Assembly: GCA_030692355.1 (NCBI GenBank)
Contig: JAUYCF010000037.1
Span: 1 to 56,503, forward strand
DNA: 56,503 nt
Origin: Thiobacillus sp.
GTDB lineage: Bacteria; Pseudomonadota; Gammaproteobacteria; Burkholderiales; Thiobacillaceae
Direction: 5' to 3'
Below are positions 14,635 through 23,242 of this stretch, piece after piece. A program made the translations under genes and the position numbers. Below the pieces are notes generated by a model. That model was not told the DNA's origin and searched no databases. It saw only the letters and a list, made by a program, of their open reading frames with translations. Position 1 is the first letter of the stretch. Each line of letters starts with the position of its first letter.

Positions 14635-14907
14635 ATGAATAAACTGTACAAGGGTTTGCTGGTATTGGCAGGGCTGGTCGCGTTTCCGGTTTTTGCGGCG
14701 GTGGATATCAATACGGCCACACAATCCGAGCTTGAGATGGTCAAGGGCCTGGGGCCGGCAAAAGCCAAGGCCATCATCTCGTACCGGGAAGCCAATGGCA
14801 ATTTCAAGCACCTGGATGAACTGGACAATGTGAAAGGCTTTGGCAAGGCCAGCGTCGAAAAACTGAAAGAGGAATTATCGGTTGATCCGGAGAAGGCAAA
14901 GAAATAG
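14635..14907 (+). CDS. Exported helix-hairpin-helix protein (ComEA-like)
   Basis: A 90-residue protein with a signal peptide (MNKLYKGLLVLAGLVAFPVF, cleavage after FAA). One ComEA-type domain follows: VDINTATQSELEMVKGLGPA, then KAKAIISYREANGNFKHLDE and VKGFGKASVEKLKE. ComEA relatives bind double-stranded DNA in the periplasm during uptake; short single-domain versions are common in betaproteobacteria and their role is less certain. AAGGAGG six bases before the ATG is close to the ideal ribosome binding site. comEC lies 6 kb downstream in this window, but not in the same operon. Confidence 0.88.
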   Translation: MNKLYKGLLVLAGLVAFPVFAAVDINTATQSELEMVKGLGPAKAKAIISYREANGNFKHLDELDNVKGFGKASVEKLKEELSVDPEKAKK

Positions 14908-15110
14908 TTCCTCCTGGAAATTGACTTCTGACGTATCCCGCGGCGGCGAAAGCTGCGGGATGCAACGCATGGCGGCTTCATGCGTCAACCCGATCGAACA
15001 GAACTTGCCGATATCCCGGGATTGATTGCTGTATTCGGGCAAGCCGGCATCGGACGGGATGCCCGGCCCTCGGTATAATGCCCCCCTTTCCTGGCTGTCC
15101 CCGGTTTCCC

Positions 15111-15887
15111 ATGTCTACCCTTGCCATCATTTTGATCGCAACTGCAGCGGGCAGCTTGCTGAGCTTGTTGCTGGCCGCGGTCGTGGCCCTGTCTGCGCGT
15201 CCCAGCTGGGTGCCTGTGCTGGTGAGTTACGCCATTGGCGCGCTGCTTGGTGCATCGTTGCTGGAAGTGTTGCCGGAAGCGATCAAAATGGGCGGCGATG
15301 TCGACACGGTCGCCATGGCGTTGCTGGGCGGCATCTTGCTGTTCTTCCTGCTGGAAAAGCTGGTGTTGTGGCGACACTGCCACGACGAGATTTGCGAGGC
15401 GCATAGCACTCATGCTCACGGCCACGATCACGGACGTTCCGGACTGATGATCACGGTGGGCGACACTTTTCATAATTTTGTCGACGGCATCATCATCGCT
15501 GGCGCCTTTCTGGTGGACTTCCGCTTGGGAGTGGTGACCGCACTGGCGATCATCGCGCACGAAATCCCGCAGGAGATCGGCGATTTTCTGATCCTGCTGC
15601 ATTCGGGCTATAGCCGAACCCAGGCCTTGCTGCTCAACTTCCTGACCGGAGTGGCGACGATGGTCGGAGCGCTGCTGGGGTATTACGCGCTGTCGACGCT
15701 GGAAGGCTGGACCCCGGCACTGCTGGGGCTGGCAGCGGCGAGCATGTTGTACGTGGCTTTGTCGGACTTGATCCCGGGGCTGCACAAGCGTGCGGAAATC
15801 GCTTCTACGCTGCAGCAGCTAGCGCTGATCGGACTGGGGATCGGCAGCGTCGCGCTGGCCGGTTATGTCATCGGTCACGGCCATTGA
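15111..15887 (+). CDS. ZIP-family divalent metal transporter
   Basis: 258 residues from ATG 15111 (MSTLAIILIATAAGS). About seven to eight membrane helices are visible, with a short histidine-rich loop (HSTHAHGHDHGRSG). Transport-site helices hold HNFVDGIIIAGAF and AIIAHEIPQEIGDF, the two metal-binding motifs of ZIP permeases. Likely imports zinc, or possibly iron or manganese. The gene's 3' end overlaps a convergent small gene by about 69 bases. Confidence 0.92.
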   Translation: MSTLAIILIATAAGSLLSLLLAAVVALSARPSWVPVLVSYAIGALLGASLLEVLPEAIKMGGDVDTVAMALLGGILLFFLLEKLVLWRHCHDEICEAHSTHAHGHDHGRSGLMITVGDTFHNFVDGIIIAGAFLVDFRLGVVTALAIIAHEIPQEIGDFLILLHSGYSRTQALLLNFLTGVATMVGALLGYYALSTLEGWTPALLGLAAASMLYVALSDLIPGLHKRAEIASTLQQLALIGLGIGSVALAGYVIGHGH

Positions 15888-16043
15888 GCGCCGCCGCCGC
15901 TGCGGACCATCGGCCACATAGACGAACAGCGCCAGCGGCAACACGCCGAGAAGGATCAGGATGGCCAGCGCCTTGCCGATGCTGCTCGCGGTGATCGCCA
16001 TCATCAGAATCACATAGGCCCAGCCGATCGCTACGATATACAT
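15819..16043 (-). CDS. Small membrane protein, convergent with the ZIP gene
   Basis: About 74 residues from ATG 16043 ([20 protein letters not shown]), or 78 from 16055. Two hydrophobic helices are visible (about 2-20 and 24-42, [17 protein letters not shown]), followed by a basic RRRR cluster and a polar tail. This layout, especially [20 protein letters not shown], matches a small uncharacterised membrane protein common in betaproteobacteria. Its C-terminal third overlaps the ZIP gene on the other strand, and that portion may be unconstrained. Function unknown. Confidence 0.65.
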   Translation of the reverse strand: MYIVAIGWAYVILMMAITASSIGKALAILILLGVLPLALFVYVADGPQRRRRSMAVTDDITGQRDAADPQSDQR

Positions 16044-16069
16044 CTCAAGCTCCATCAGGATTGAACGTC

Positions 16070-17401
16070 ATGGTAACCAAAGCAAAGCCCGTCCGCACGC
16101 CGACCATCGGATTCGTCTCGCTCGGATGCCCGAAGGCGACGGTTGATTCCGAGCGCATCCTGACGCAGTTGCGCGCCGAAGGCTACGGCATCGTCGGCAG
16201 CTACGACGATGCCGATGTGGTGGTGGTCAACACCTGTGGTTTTATCGACGCTGCGGTGCAGGAATCACTCGAGGCGATCGGCGAGGCGCTGGCGGAAAAC
16301 GGCAAGGTGATCGTGACCGGATGTCTCGGCGCCAGGGCCGATGTGATCCGCGAGGCGCATCCCAAGGTGCTGGCGGTTTCCGGGCCGCACGCGCTGGACG
16401 AGGTGATGCAGGCGGTGCACACGGCGCTGCCCAAGCCGCATGATCCATTCGAAGACCTGATTCCGCCGGGTGGCGTCAAGCTCACCCCGCGCCACTACGC
16501 CTACCTGAAGATTTCCGAGGGCTGCAATCACCGCTGCACTTTTTGCATCATTCCGTCGCTGCGCGGCGATCTGGTGAGCCGCCCGATTGGCGAGGTGATG
16601 CGCGAGGCGGAGGCGCTGGTCGGCGCAGGCGTGCAGGAGTTGCTGGTGGTGTCGCAGGATACCAGCGCCTACGGGGTGGACGTGAAGTATCGCCCCGGTT
16701 TCTGGAACGGACGCCCGCTGAAAACCCGCATGACCGAACTGGCCGGTGCGCTGGGAAGCCTGGGAGCCTGGGTGCGGCTGCATTACGTGTATCCGTATCC
16801 CAGCGTCGACGAGGCGATTCCGCTGATGGCCGACGGCATCATCCTGCCTTACCTCGATATTCCGTTCCAGCACGCCAGCCCGCGTATTCTCAAGTTGATG
16901 AAGCGCCCCGGCGCGGTCGAGAAGACGCTGGATCGCATCCAGTCCTGGCGTGCCGCGGTGCCCGATCTCACGCTGCGCTCGACCTTCATCGTCGGCTTTC
17001 CCGGCGAGACGGATGCCGAGTTCGAGGAATTGCTGGCCTTCCTGAAGGAGGCGCAGCTCGACCGTGTCGGCTGCTTCATGTATTCGCCGGTCGAAGGCGC
17101 GGCGGCCAACGAATTGCCGGATGCCGTGCCGGAAGAACTGAAGGAAGAGCGGCTGGAGCGCTTCATGGCCGTGCAGGTGGAAATCTCGGCTGCCAGACTC
17201 GACGCCAAGATCGGTCGCGAAATCGAGGTGATCGTCGACGAGGAGGATGAGGTCGGTACGCTCGCGCGCAGCCATGCCGATGCGCCGGAAATCGATGGCG
17301 TGGTCTATCTCGAAGGTGTGTTCGATCTGCCGCCGGGAACGCGTCTCAAGGTGCGCGTCGAGGAGGCCGACGAACACGATCTGTGGGCGACGCCGGTCTG
17401 A
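16070..17401 (+). CDS. rimO: Ribosomal protein uS12 methylthiotransferase RimO
   Basis: A radical SAM enzyme that methylthiolates an aspartate of ribosomal protein S12. The 443 residues hold the N-terminal methylthiotransferase domain ([33 protein letters not shown], whose cysteines bind one [4Fe-4S]). The radical SAM core follows with [16 protein letters not shown], then a C-terminal TRAM domain. KATVDSE and SLRGDLVSR favour RimO over MiaB. ATG 16070 is preferred to TTG 16061 because AGGA at 16057-16060 is spaced for it. Confidence 0.96.
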   Translation: MVTKAKPVRTPTIGFVSLGCPKATVDSERILTQLRAEGYGIVGSYDDADVVVVNTCGFIDAAVQESLEAIGEALAENGKVIVTGCLGARADVIREAHPKVLAVSGPHALDEVMQAVHTALPKPHDPFEDLIPPGGVKLTPRHYAYLKISEGCNHRCTFCIIPSLRGDLVSRPIGEVMREAEALVGAGVQELLVVSQDTSAYGVDVKYRPGFWNGRPLKTRMTELAGALGSLGAWVRLHYVYPYPSVDEAIPLMADGIILPYLDIPFQHASPRILKLMKRPGAVEKTLDRIQSWRAAVPDLTLRSTFIVGFPGETDAEFEELLAFLKEAQLDRVGCFMYSPVEGAAANELPDAVPEELKEERLERFMAVQVEISAARLDAKIGREIEVIVDEEDEVGTLARSHADAPEIDGVVYLEGVFDLPPGTRLKVRVEEADEHDLWATPV

Positions 17402-17420
17402 GCCGGCTTCGCGGACAGGT

Positions 17421-18419
17421 TCAAGACAGCATCGAGATCAGGCTGCGCGGGCGTCGCCAGAACTTCCAGATATCGCGCCGGTGCAGGTGCAGGACCTTGC
17501 CGCTGACCGGGTCCATTAGCCGCAGGCCGCGCGGACCGATCTTGCGCAGCGTGCCCAGCAGTGGCACGAACCAGTCCTGTTCCAGTTCCCGCAGCGCTTC
17601 GCGCCAGCCGTAGGCGTCGCTCATCTGCCCGGCAAGTGTCAGCGCATCCAGCAGGATGATCCCTTCCGATTCAAACAGTCGCGCGTCCAGATGCGCGGGT
17701 GGTGCCTGCACGCGCGCGTTGCAGAAGGCGCCCACTGCCTGTGCCGCGGCATTCTCCGCATACAGCGGAACAGGCGTGGTGCAGGCGACCGGCAGGCGGC
17801 CGCCGCCCCATAGCCATAGCGAATTCACCGGCAACTCGCCGCGCGTTTCGCGCGCCTGGTTCACCGGATGCTCGTGCAGCAGCATTTGCAGCTCATTCAG
17901 TTCGGCGCGAAACCGCAAGGCGTCGTCGCCCTGCGGCAGCAGCGGATCGATATCGCGTCCCGCCGCAACCGACAGCGGCGTGGTGGCGAGGCGCGGCGCA
18001 TGGGGAAATCGCAGGTACCAGCGCTGAGGATGGAGCGGTAGCGGGCTCAGGTCGGCACCGAAATGCTGGCCGATGGCCGCGGCAAGGGCATCGGCTTCCT
18101 GGCGCGACAGTGAAAGGGCGTCGGCGTCCGCCAGCACGATACGATCCCGCATCACCCGCAAATGCACGGGGTCGGCGCGCAGCCAGTAGGCGTCCCCGGC
18201 CGCCCCGCCGTCCGCTGCCAAGGTGATCGGCGCGAGCGGCCAGTCCTGCTGGCGGGATATGCCCAGCGCTTCGCACAGCGCGGCCTCCACGCCTTCGGCC
18301 GGGCAGGACCGAGAGGCGCCGCGCGCCAGCAAGGCTTGCAGCGCGGGCAGGTGCAGGTCCTGCGCCGCCGTTTCCAGCAGGCGCGCGGACGGGAACAGAT
18401 GGGGGATGATGAACAGCAT
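17421..18419 (-). CDS. RpfE-type / phosphoglycerate-mutase-like protein of unknown function
   Basis: A 332-residue protein starting MLFIIPHLFPSARLLETAAQ. It includes WYLRFPHAPRLATTPLSVAA, GDDALRFRAELNELQMLLHE and NSLWLWGGGRLP. These are features of a betaproteobacterial family usually labelled RpfE regulatory or cofactor-independent phosphoglycerate mutase-like; the metal ligands of a true mutase are not evident. Convergent with rimO, 19 bases apart, and divergent from yjbQ. Biological role not established. Confidence 0.72.
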   Translation of the reverse strand: MLFIIPHLFPSARLLETAAQDLHLPALQALLARGASRSCPAEGVEAALCEALGISRQQDWPLAPITLAADGGAAGDAYWLRADPVHLRVMRDRIVLADADALSLSRQEADALAAAIGQHFGADLSPLPLHPQRWYLRFPHAPRLATTPLSVAAGRDIDPLLPQGDDALRFRAELNELQMLLHEHPVNQARETRGELPVNSLWLWGGGRLPVACTTPVPLYAENAAAQAVGAFCNARVQAPPAHLDARLFESEGIILLDALTLAGQMSDAYGWREALRELEQDWFVPLLGTLRKIGPRGLRLMDPVSGKVLHLHRRDIWKFWRRPRSLISMLS

Positions 18420-18458
18420 GTATCGAGTGTAACAAGTGGGTTCGCTAGAATGTCAGCC

Positions 18459-18878
18459 ATGCGACAGACTCTCCACGAAATCAGCATTCCCACTCATGGC
18501 AAGGGGCTGTATGCGTTCACGCCGCAGGTGCGCGACTGGGTGGCGGACAGCGGCATCCGGCAGGGGCTGCTCACCCTGTATATCCGCCATACCTCGGCGA
18601 GTCTGCTGATCCAGGAAAATTACGATCCGACGGTGCAGACCGATCTGGAGCGCTTCCTGTCGCGGCTGGTGCCGGAGGGCGACCCGATGTACGAACACAC
18701 CCTGGAAGGCGCGGACGACATGCCGGCGCATGTGCGCGCCGCGCTGACGCAAACCCATCTGGCGATCCCGGTTGCCGACGGCCGGCCGCTGCTCGGCGCC
18801 TGGCAGGGGATTTACGTCTTCGAGCATCGGCGTGCGGCGCAGACGCGCAGGGTGGCGCTGCACCTGCTGGGCGAATAG
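18459..18878 (+). CDS. yjbQ: YjbQ/UPF0047 family protein
   Basis: 139 residues from ATG 18459 (MRQTLHEISIP); ATG 18450 is an in-frame alternative. Family marks are LLTLYIRHTSASLLIQENYD, EGADDMPAHVRAAL and LGAWQGIYVFEHR, with the conserved histidines and acids of UPF0047. Homologues show weak thiamine-phosphate synthase activity but the physiological role is uncertain. Divergent from the RpfE-type gene; the lolC start follows after 43 bases. Confidence 0.92.
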   Translation: MRQTLHEISIPTHGKGLYAFTPQVRDWVADSGIRQGLLTLYIRHTSASLLIQENYDPTVQTDLERFLSRLVPEGDPMYEHTLEGADDMPAHVRAALTQTHLAIPVADGRPLLGAWQGIYVFEHRRAAQTRRVALHLLGE

Positions 18879-18921
18879 GGAGCTGTGGCATACTCCGGGC
18901 ATTCCTTACGCGAGTTCTGCT

Positions 18922-20166
18922 TTGCTTCCCTTCGAGCTTCTGATCGGCCTGCGCTACACTCACGCCAAGCGCCGCAACCACTTCATCTCCTTCATTTCCA
19001 TCGTCTCCATGGCGGGGATTGCGCTCGGGGTGATGGCGCTCATTGTGGTGCTCTCGGTGATGAACGGCTTCCAGGAGGAGCTGCGCACGCGCATTCTCGG
19101 CGTGGCCGCGCACCTGGAAATCAGCGGCCCGGCGGATCGCCTGGCCGACTGGCGCGGCGTGCTGGCGCAGGCGAAGCAGAACAAGGAAGTGCTGTCCGGC
19201 GCACCTTTCGTGAACGCGCAGGGTATGCTGGCCAACGGCGACCTGGTGCGCGGGGCGATCATTCGCGGCGTGTTGCCGGATATGGAAAGCCAGGTCGCTG
19301 ATTTTTCCAGCTATATGAAGGCCGGCAAACTGACCGATCTGCAGGCGGGCGAATTCGGCGTTATTCTTGGCGGCGAACTCGCCCGCGTGCTCAACGTGTA
19401 TCCCGGCGACAAGCTGGTGCTGCTGACGCCGCAGGGCAACATCACGCCGGCCGGAGTGATGCCGCGCGTCAAGCAGTTCACCGTTACCGGCATCTTCGAA
19501 GCCGGCATGTTCGAATACGATTCCGGTCTTGCGCTGATCCATCTGCAGGACGCGCAGAAACTGCTGCGGCTGGGCGAGGATGTATCTGGCGTGCGGCTGA
19601 AGCTGACCGAACTGTTTCGTGCGCCCTTCGTTACCCGCGATTTGTCGCAAAGCCTCGACGGCCACTATTACCTGACCGACTGGACCAAAAGCCACGCCAA
19701 CTTCTTCCGCGCCGTGGCGATCGAAAAGCGCATGATGTTCCTGATTCTGTTGCTGATCGTCGCCGTCGCCGCGTTCAACATCGTCTCTACCCTGGTGATG
19801 GCGGTGACCGACAAGCAGTCCGACATCGCCATCTTGCGCACGCTGGGGGCCCGGCCCGGCTCGATCATGACAATCTTTATTGTCCAGGGGGCGTTCATTG
19901 GCGTGTTTGGCGCGCTGCTGGGACTGGTGAGCGGGGTATTGCTCGCGCTCAACCTCGAAACCATCGTACCCATTATTGAACGCATGGCCGGCATGGACCT
20001 GTTCCCGGCGGACGTGTACTACATCAACGAGCTGCCCTCCAAGCTGGTGTGGAGTGACGTCGGCATCATCGCCGGGATTTCACTTCTCATCAGCCTGGTC
20101 GCGACGCTGTACCCGAGCTGGCGCGCGTCGCGCATCAATCCGGCGGAGGCGCTGCGCTATGAGTGA
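18922..20166 (+). CDS. lolC: Lipoprotein-releasing ABC transporter permease LolC/LolE
   Basis: An inner-membrane permease of the LolCDE complex that extracts outer-membrane lipoproteins. TTG 18922 gives 414 residues, the usual family length, opening [20 protein letters not shown]. The first helix ([20 protein letters not shown]) is followed by a large periplasmic domain and three C-terminal FtsX-like helices, with [16 protein letters not shown]. No ATG lies nearby in frame; longer readings run into yjbQ. The 3' end overlaps lolD by eight bases. LolC versus LolE cannot be settled from one permease. Confidence 0.93.
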   Translation: MLPFELLIGLRYTHAKRRNHFISFISIVSMAGIALGVMALIVVLSVMNGFQEELRTRILGVAAHLEISGPADRLADWRGVLAQAKQNKEVLSGAPFVNAQGMLANGDLVRGAIIRGVLPDMESQVADFSSYMKAGKLTDLQAGEFGVILGGELARVLNVYPGDKLVLLTPQGNITPAGVMPRVKQFTVTGIFEAGMFEYDSGLALIHLQDAQKLLRLGEDVSGVRLKLTELFRAPFVTRDLSQSLDGHYYLTDWTKSHANFFRAVAIEKRMMFLILLLIVAVAAFNIVSTLVMAVTDKQSDIAILRTLGARPGSIMTIFIVQGAFIGVFGALLGLVSGVLLALNLETIVPIIERMAGMDLFPADVYYINELPSKLVWSDVGIIAGISLLISLVATLYPSWRASRINPAEALRYE

Positions 20167-20884
20167 GCAGGGGGCAGGATTCAGAGGGCAGGATTCAGGG
20201 CAAGGCGGCAACGTAGTGCTGGGGTGTGCGGGACTTTGCAAAACTTTTCGCCAGGGCCGGATCGACGTGCCGGTGCTGCATAAGGTCGACCTGGAAGTCC
20301 ATGCCGGAGAGTCGCTTGCCATCGTCGGCGCCTCGGGCTCGGGCAAAAGCACGCTGCTGCACTTGCTGGGTGGACTCGACACGCCGACTTCCGGAAAAAT
20401 CACATTGATGGGGCGCGACCCCTTCGCAATTTCCGAGGCCGAGCGTAGCGATCTGCGCAACCGTGCGCTCGGTTTCGTCTACCAGTTCCACCATCTGCTG
20501 CCCGAGTTCACCGCGCAGGAAAATACGGCCATGCCGTTTCTCATCCGGCGCATGGACCGGGCCGAGGCACTGGCGCGCGCCGCTGTCATCCTCGAAGAAG
20601 TCGGCCTCGGCCATCGCCTCGCGCATCGGCCCGGCGAACTCTCCGGCGGCGAGCGCCAGCGCGTCGCCATCGCCCGCGCGCTGGTCACGCAACCCGCATG
20701 CATTCTCGCCGACGAGCCCACCGGCAATCTCGACCGCCACACCGCCGACGCGGTGTTCGACCTGATGCGCGAGCTCAACCGCAAGCACGCGACGAGCCTG
20801 GTCGTCGTCACCCACGACGCCGAGCTGGCAGCGCGCATGGACCGGCGCATGCGCCTGGTCGACGGAATCCTGCAGCCAGCCTGA
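20159..20884 (+). CDS. lolD: Lipoprotein-releasing ABC transporter ATPase LolD
   Basis: The ATPase subunit driving LolCDE. The 241 residues contain Walker [11 protein letters not shown]-loop near [14 protein letters not shown] signature [14 protein letters not shown] and Walker [13 protein letters not shown]. The conserved part starts at [15 protein letters not shown], about residue 18. The first 17 residues ([16 protein letters not shown]) come from a repetitive stretch holding GGCAGGATTCAG twice, and are absent from typical LolD. ATG 20159 overlaps the lolC stop. Confidence 0.94.
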   Translation: MSEQGAGFRGQDSGQGGNVVLGCAGLCKTFRQGRIDVPVLHKVDLEVHAGESLAIVGASGSGKSTLLHLLGGLDTPTSGKITLMGRDPFAISEAERSDLRNRALGFVYQFHHLLPEFTAQENTAMPFLIRRMDRAEALARAAVILEEVGLGHRLAHRPGELSGGERQRVAIARALVTQPACILADEPTGNLDRHTADAVFDLMRELNRKHATSLVVVTHDAELAARMDRRMRLVDGILQPA

Positions 20885-20896
20885 TTCACGCTCGCG

Positions 20897-23242
20897 ATGC
20901 GGCTCACCCTCATCGCGTTCTGTCTCGGGGTGTGGTGGCTGCAACAGCAGGCCATGTTGCCGTCCGCACGCTGGCTGTGGCTGTTGCCGCTGCTGCTCTC
21001 GGCGCTGTGGTTGCCGGTTTTCTCCCGCCCCGTTTTCGAATTTTTTCGCCGTCTGGCCGTTCTGTCGCTATGCGTGGCGCTCGGCTTTGCCTGGGCCGCC
21101 TGGCGCGCGGATGCGCGGCTGGCCGAACGCCTGCCCGCGCACTGGCAGGGGGTGGATATCGAGCTTGTCGGCGTGGTCGCCGACCTGCCGCACGCCAACG
21201 CGCGCGGCGAGCGCTTCATGTTCGACGTCGAGCAGGTCGTCACCCCGAATGCCCCGCTTCTGCAGCGAGTCCAGCTGACCCGCTATTGGCCGCGCGACGC
21301 CGTAAATTTCGAGACGCGAATGCGGGCAGGGGAACGCTGGCAACTGACCGTGCGGATGAAAATGCCTTATGGCACCAGCAATCCGCACGGTTTCGATCTC
21401 GAAGCCTGGATGCTGGAGCGGCGCATCAATGCCAGCGGCTACGTGCGCGAAACGCCCGTGCCGCAGCGCCTCGCAGCGCAGGCACACACGCCCGCCGCCT
21501 GGATTGCCGCAACCCGTGCGGCCGTACGTGGCCGCATATTCGCAACGCTCGGCGACGCGCCCTATGCCGGCGTCATTGCCGCGCTGGTGGTGGGCGACCA
21601 GCGCAGCATTCCGCACGGCCAATGGCGCGCGTTTACACGAACGGGCGTAAATCATTTATTAAGCATTTCAGGCCTTCACGTCACCATGATCGCCGCACTC
21701 GCCGGCTGGCTGGTGGCCAGCGTCTGGCGGCGCCTGCCACGCCATGTGGAACGGCTGCCCGCGCGCCAGGCCGGGCTGATCGCGGCCGTGCTGGCGGCAT
21801 TTGCCTACGCGCTGCTGGCGGGCTTTCAGGTACCGGCGCAGCGCACCCTGTTCATGCTGACCGTGCTGGCGCTGGCCTTCTGGGGACGGCGCGAGCCGCG
21901 GCCGTTCACTGCATTGATCGTGGCATTGTTCGTTGTGCTGCTGGTCGATCCGTGGGCGGTGCTGTCGGCCGGTTTCTGGCTGTCGTTCGGCGCCATGGCC
22001 GCGATTTTGTGGGTGACCTTCGGCCGCATTGCGCTGCCCGACAAGCTGCGCGGCTGGGTCACGGTGCAATGGGCGGTCACGCTGGCGCTGGCGCCGGTGC
22101 TGTTTCTGCTGTTCCAACAGGTCTCGCTGATCTCGCCGCTGGCCAATGCGGTGGCGATTCCATTGGTGAGCTGGTTGATTACGCCGCTGGCTTTGCTGGG
22201 GGTGCTGATCCCGCCCCTGTGGCAGGTGGCGGCGTGGCTGATGGACTGGCTGGGCGCAGGGCTGATCTGGGCAAGCAGCCTGCCGCTGGCGGTGACGACG
22301 CTGCCCGCGCCCGCCGGATGGGTGACCGTATTGGCCCTGGCGGGAACGGTATGGATGCTGTTGCCGCGCGGTTTTCCGCTGCGTCCATTGGGGCTGCTGC
22401 TGTGGCTGCCCTTGCTGTTTCCCATGCGCGATAGCATCGCTCCCGATCATTTTCGCGCCGAGGCGATCGATGTCGGGCAGGGCACCGCCGTGCTGATCCG
22501 TACGGCGAATCACACCCTGCTGTACGACACCGGTGCGTCATTCGCCGACAGCGATTCGGGCGAGCGCATCATCGTCCCCTACCTGCGCGCATCGGGAATC
22601 GGGCGGCTGTCCGGGCTGGTCATCTCGCATGACGACAACGACCACAGCGGCGGCATGCGCTCGGTGCTGCGCGATATTCCGACCGGCTGGCTGCTGCATG
22701 GAATGCCCGCGAACAGCCCCCTGCTCGATGACGCGCCGCCCGCGCGATCATGCGTGCGCGGCCAGCGCTGGAACTGGGACGGTGTGCAGTTCGAAATTCT
22801 GAATCCACGGCCTGCGGCCTATACCGAGTCCCGGCGCCGCAACAACGACTTCAGTTGCGTGCTGCGGGTCAGCAGTGCGCGCCACAGCCTGCTGCTGACG
22901 GGGGATGGCGAAAGGCAGACGGAACTTGAATTGCTCGAATCCGGCCAGCTGACACCGGTGAATGTGCTGCTCGCCGGGCATCACGGCAGCCGCACCTCGT
23001 CCATTCCTGAATTCGTCGCGGCAACCCGGCCCGAATTCGTCGTTTTCACCCTGGGGCATCGCAACCGCTACGGCCACCCGCATCCCCACGTGGTGGCGCG
23101 CTTTCGCGAGATCAACGCGCGCATGCTGCGCAGCGATGCCGGCGGCATGATCCGCCTCGATTTTGGCGAAGCCGGGGTCGAGGCCTCACAATATCGGCCT
23201 ACCTATCGCCGCTACTGGCAGGCTGAATTTTCGCAACCATGA
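20897..23242 (+). CDS. comEC: DNA internalisation / competence protein ComEC (Rec2)
   Basis: A 781-residue inner-membrane channel for single-stranded DNA uptake. The N-terminal part has several helices and the DUF4131 region (about 1-200). The Competence domain of multiple helices follows (about 215-500, starting VIAALVVGDQRSI and HLLSISGLHVTMIAAL). The C-terminal metallo-beta-lactamase-like domain (about 510-781) has VISHDDNDHSGGM and LLAGHHGSRTSS. Near full length for the family. The stop overlaps the relA ATG (ATGA at 23239). Confidence 0.94.
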   Translation: MRLTLIAFCLGVWWLQQQAMLPSARWLWLLPLLLSALWLPVFSRPVFEFFRRLAVLSLCVALGFAWAAWRADARLAERLPAHWQGVDIELVGVVADLPHANARGERFMFDVEQVVTPNAPLLQRVQLTRYWPRDAVNFETRMRAGERWQLTVRMKMPYGTSNPHGFDLEAWMLERRINASGYVRETPVPQRLAAQAHTPAAWIAATRAAVRGRIFATLGDAPYAGVIAALVVGDQRSIPHGQWRAFTRTGVNHLLSISGLHVTMIAALAGWLVASVWRRLPRHVERLPARQAGLIAAVLAAFAYALLAGFQVPAQRTLFMLTVLALAFWGRREPRPFTALIVALFVVLLVDPWAVLSAGFWLSFGAMAAILWVTFGRIALPDKLRGWVTVQWAVTLALAPVLFLLFQQVSLISPLANAVAIPLVSWLITPLALLGVLIPPLWQVAAWLMDWLGAGLIWASSLPLAVTTLPAPAGWVTVLALAGTVWMLLPRGFPLRPLGLLLWLPLLFPMRDSIAPDHFRAEAIDVGQGTAVLIRTANHTLLYDTGASFADSDSGERIIVPYLRASGIGRLSGLVISHDDNDHSGGMRSVLRDIPTGWLLHGMPANSPLLDDAPPARSCVRGQRWNWDGVQFEILNPRPAAYTESRRRNNDFSCVLRVSSARHSLLLTGDGERQTELELLESGQLTPVNVLLAGHHGSRTSSIPEFVAATRPEFVVFTLGHRNRYGHPHPHVVARFREINARMLRSDAGGMIRLDFGEAGVEASQYRPTYRRYWQAEFSQP

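Noticed and set aside
14905-14970. Terminator after the helix-hairpin-helix gene
   Set aside because: ATCCCGC...GCGGGAT can fold, but the arms are interrupted and no T-run follows, so it was left unassigned.
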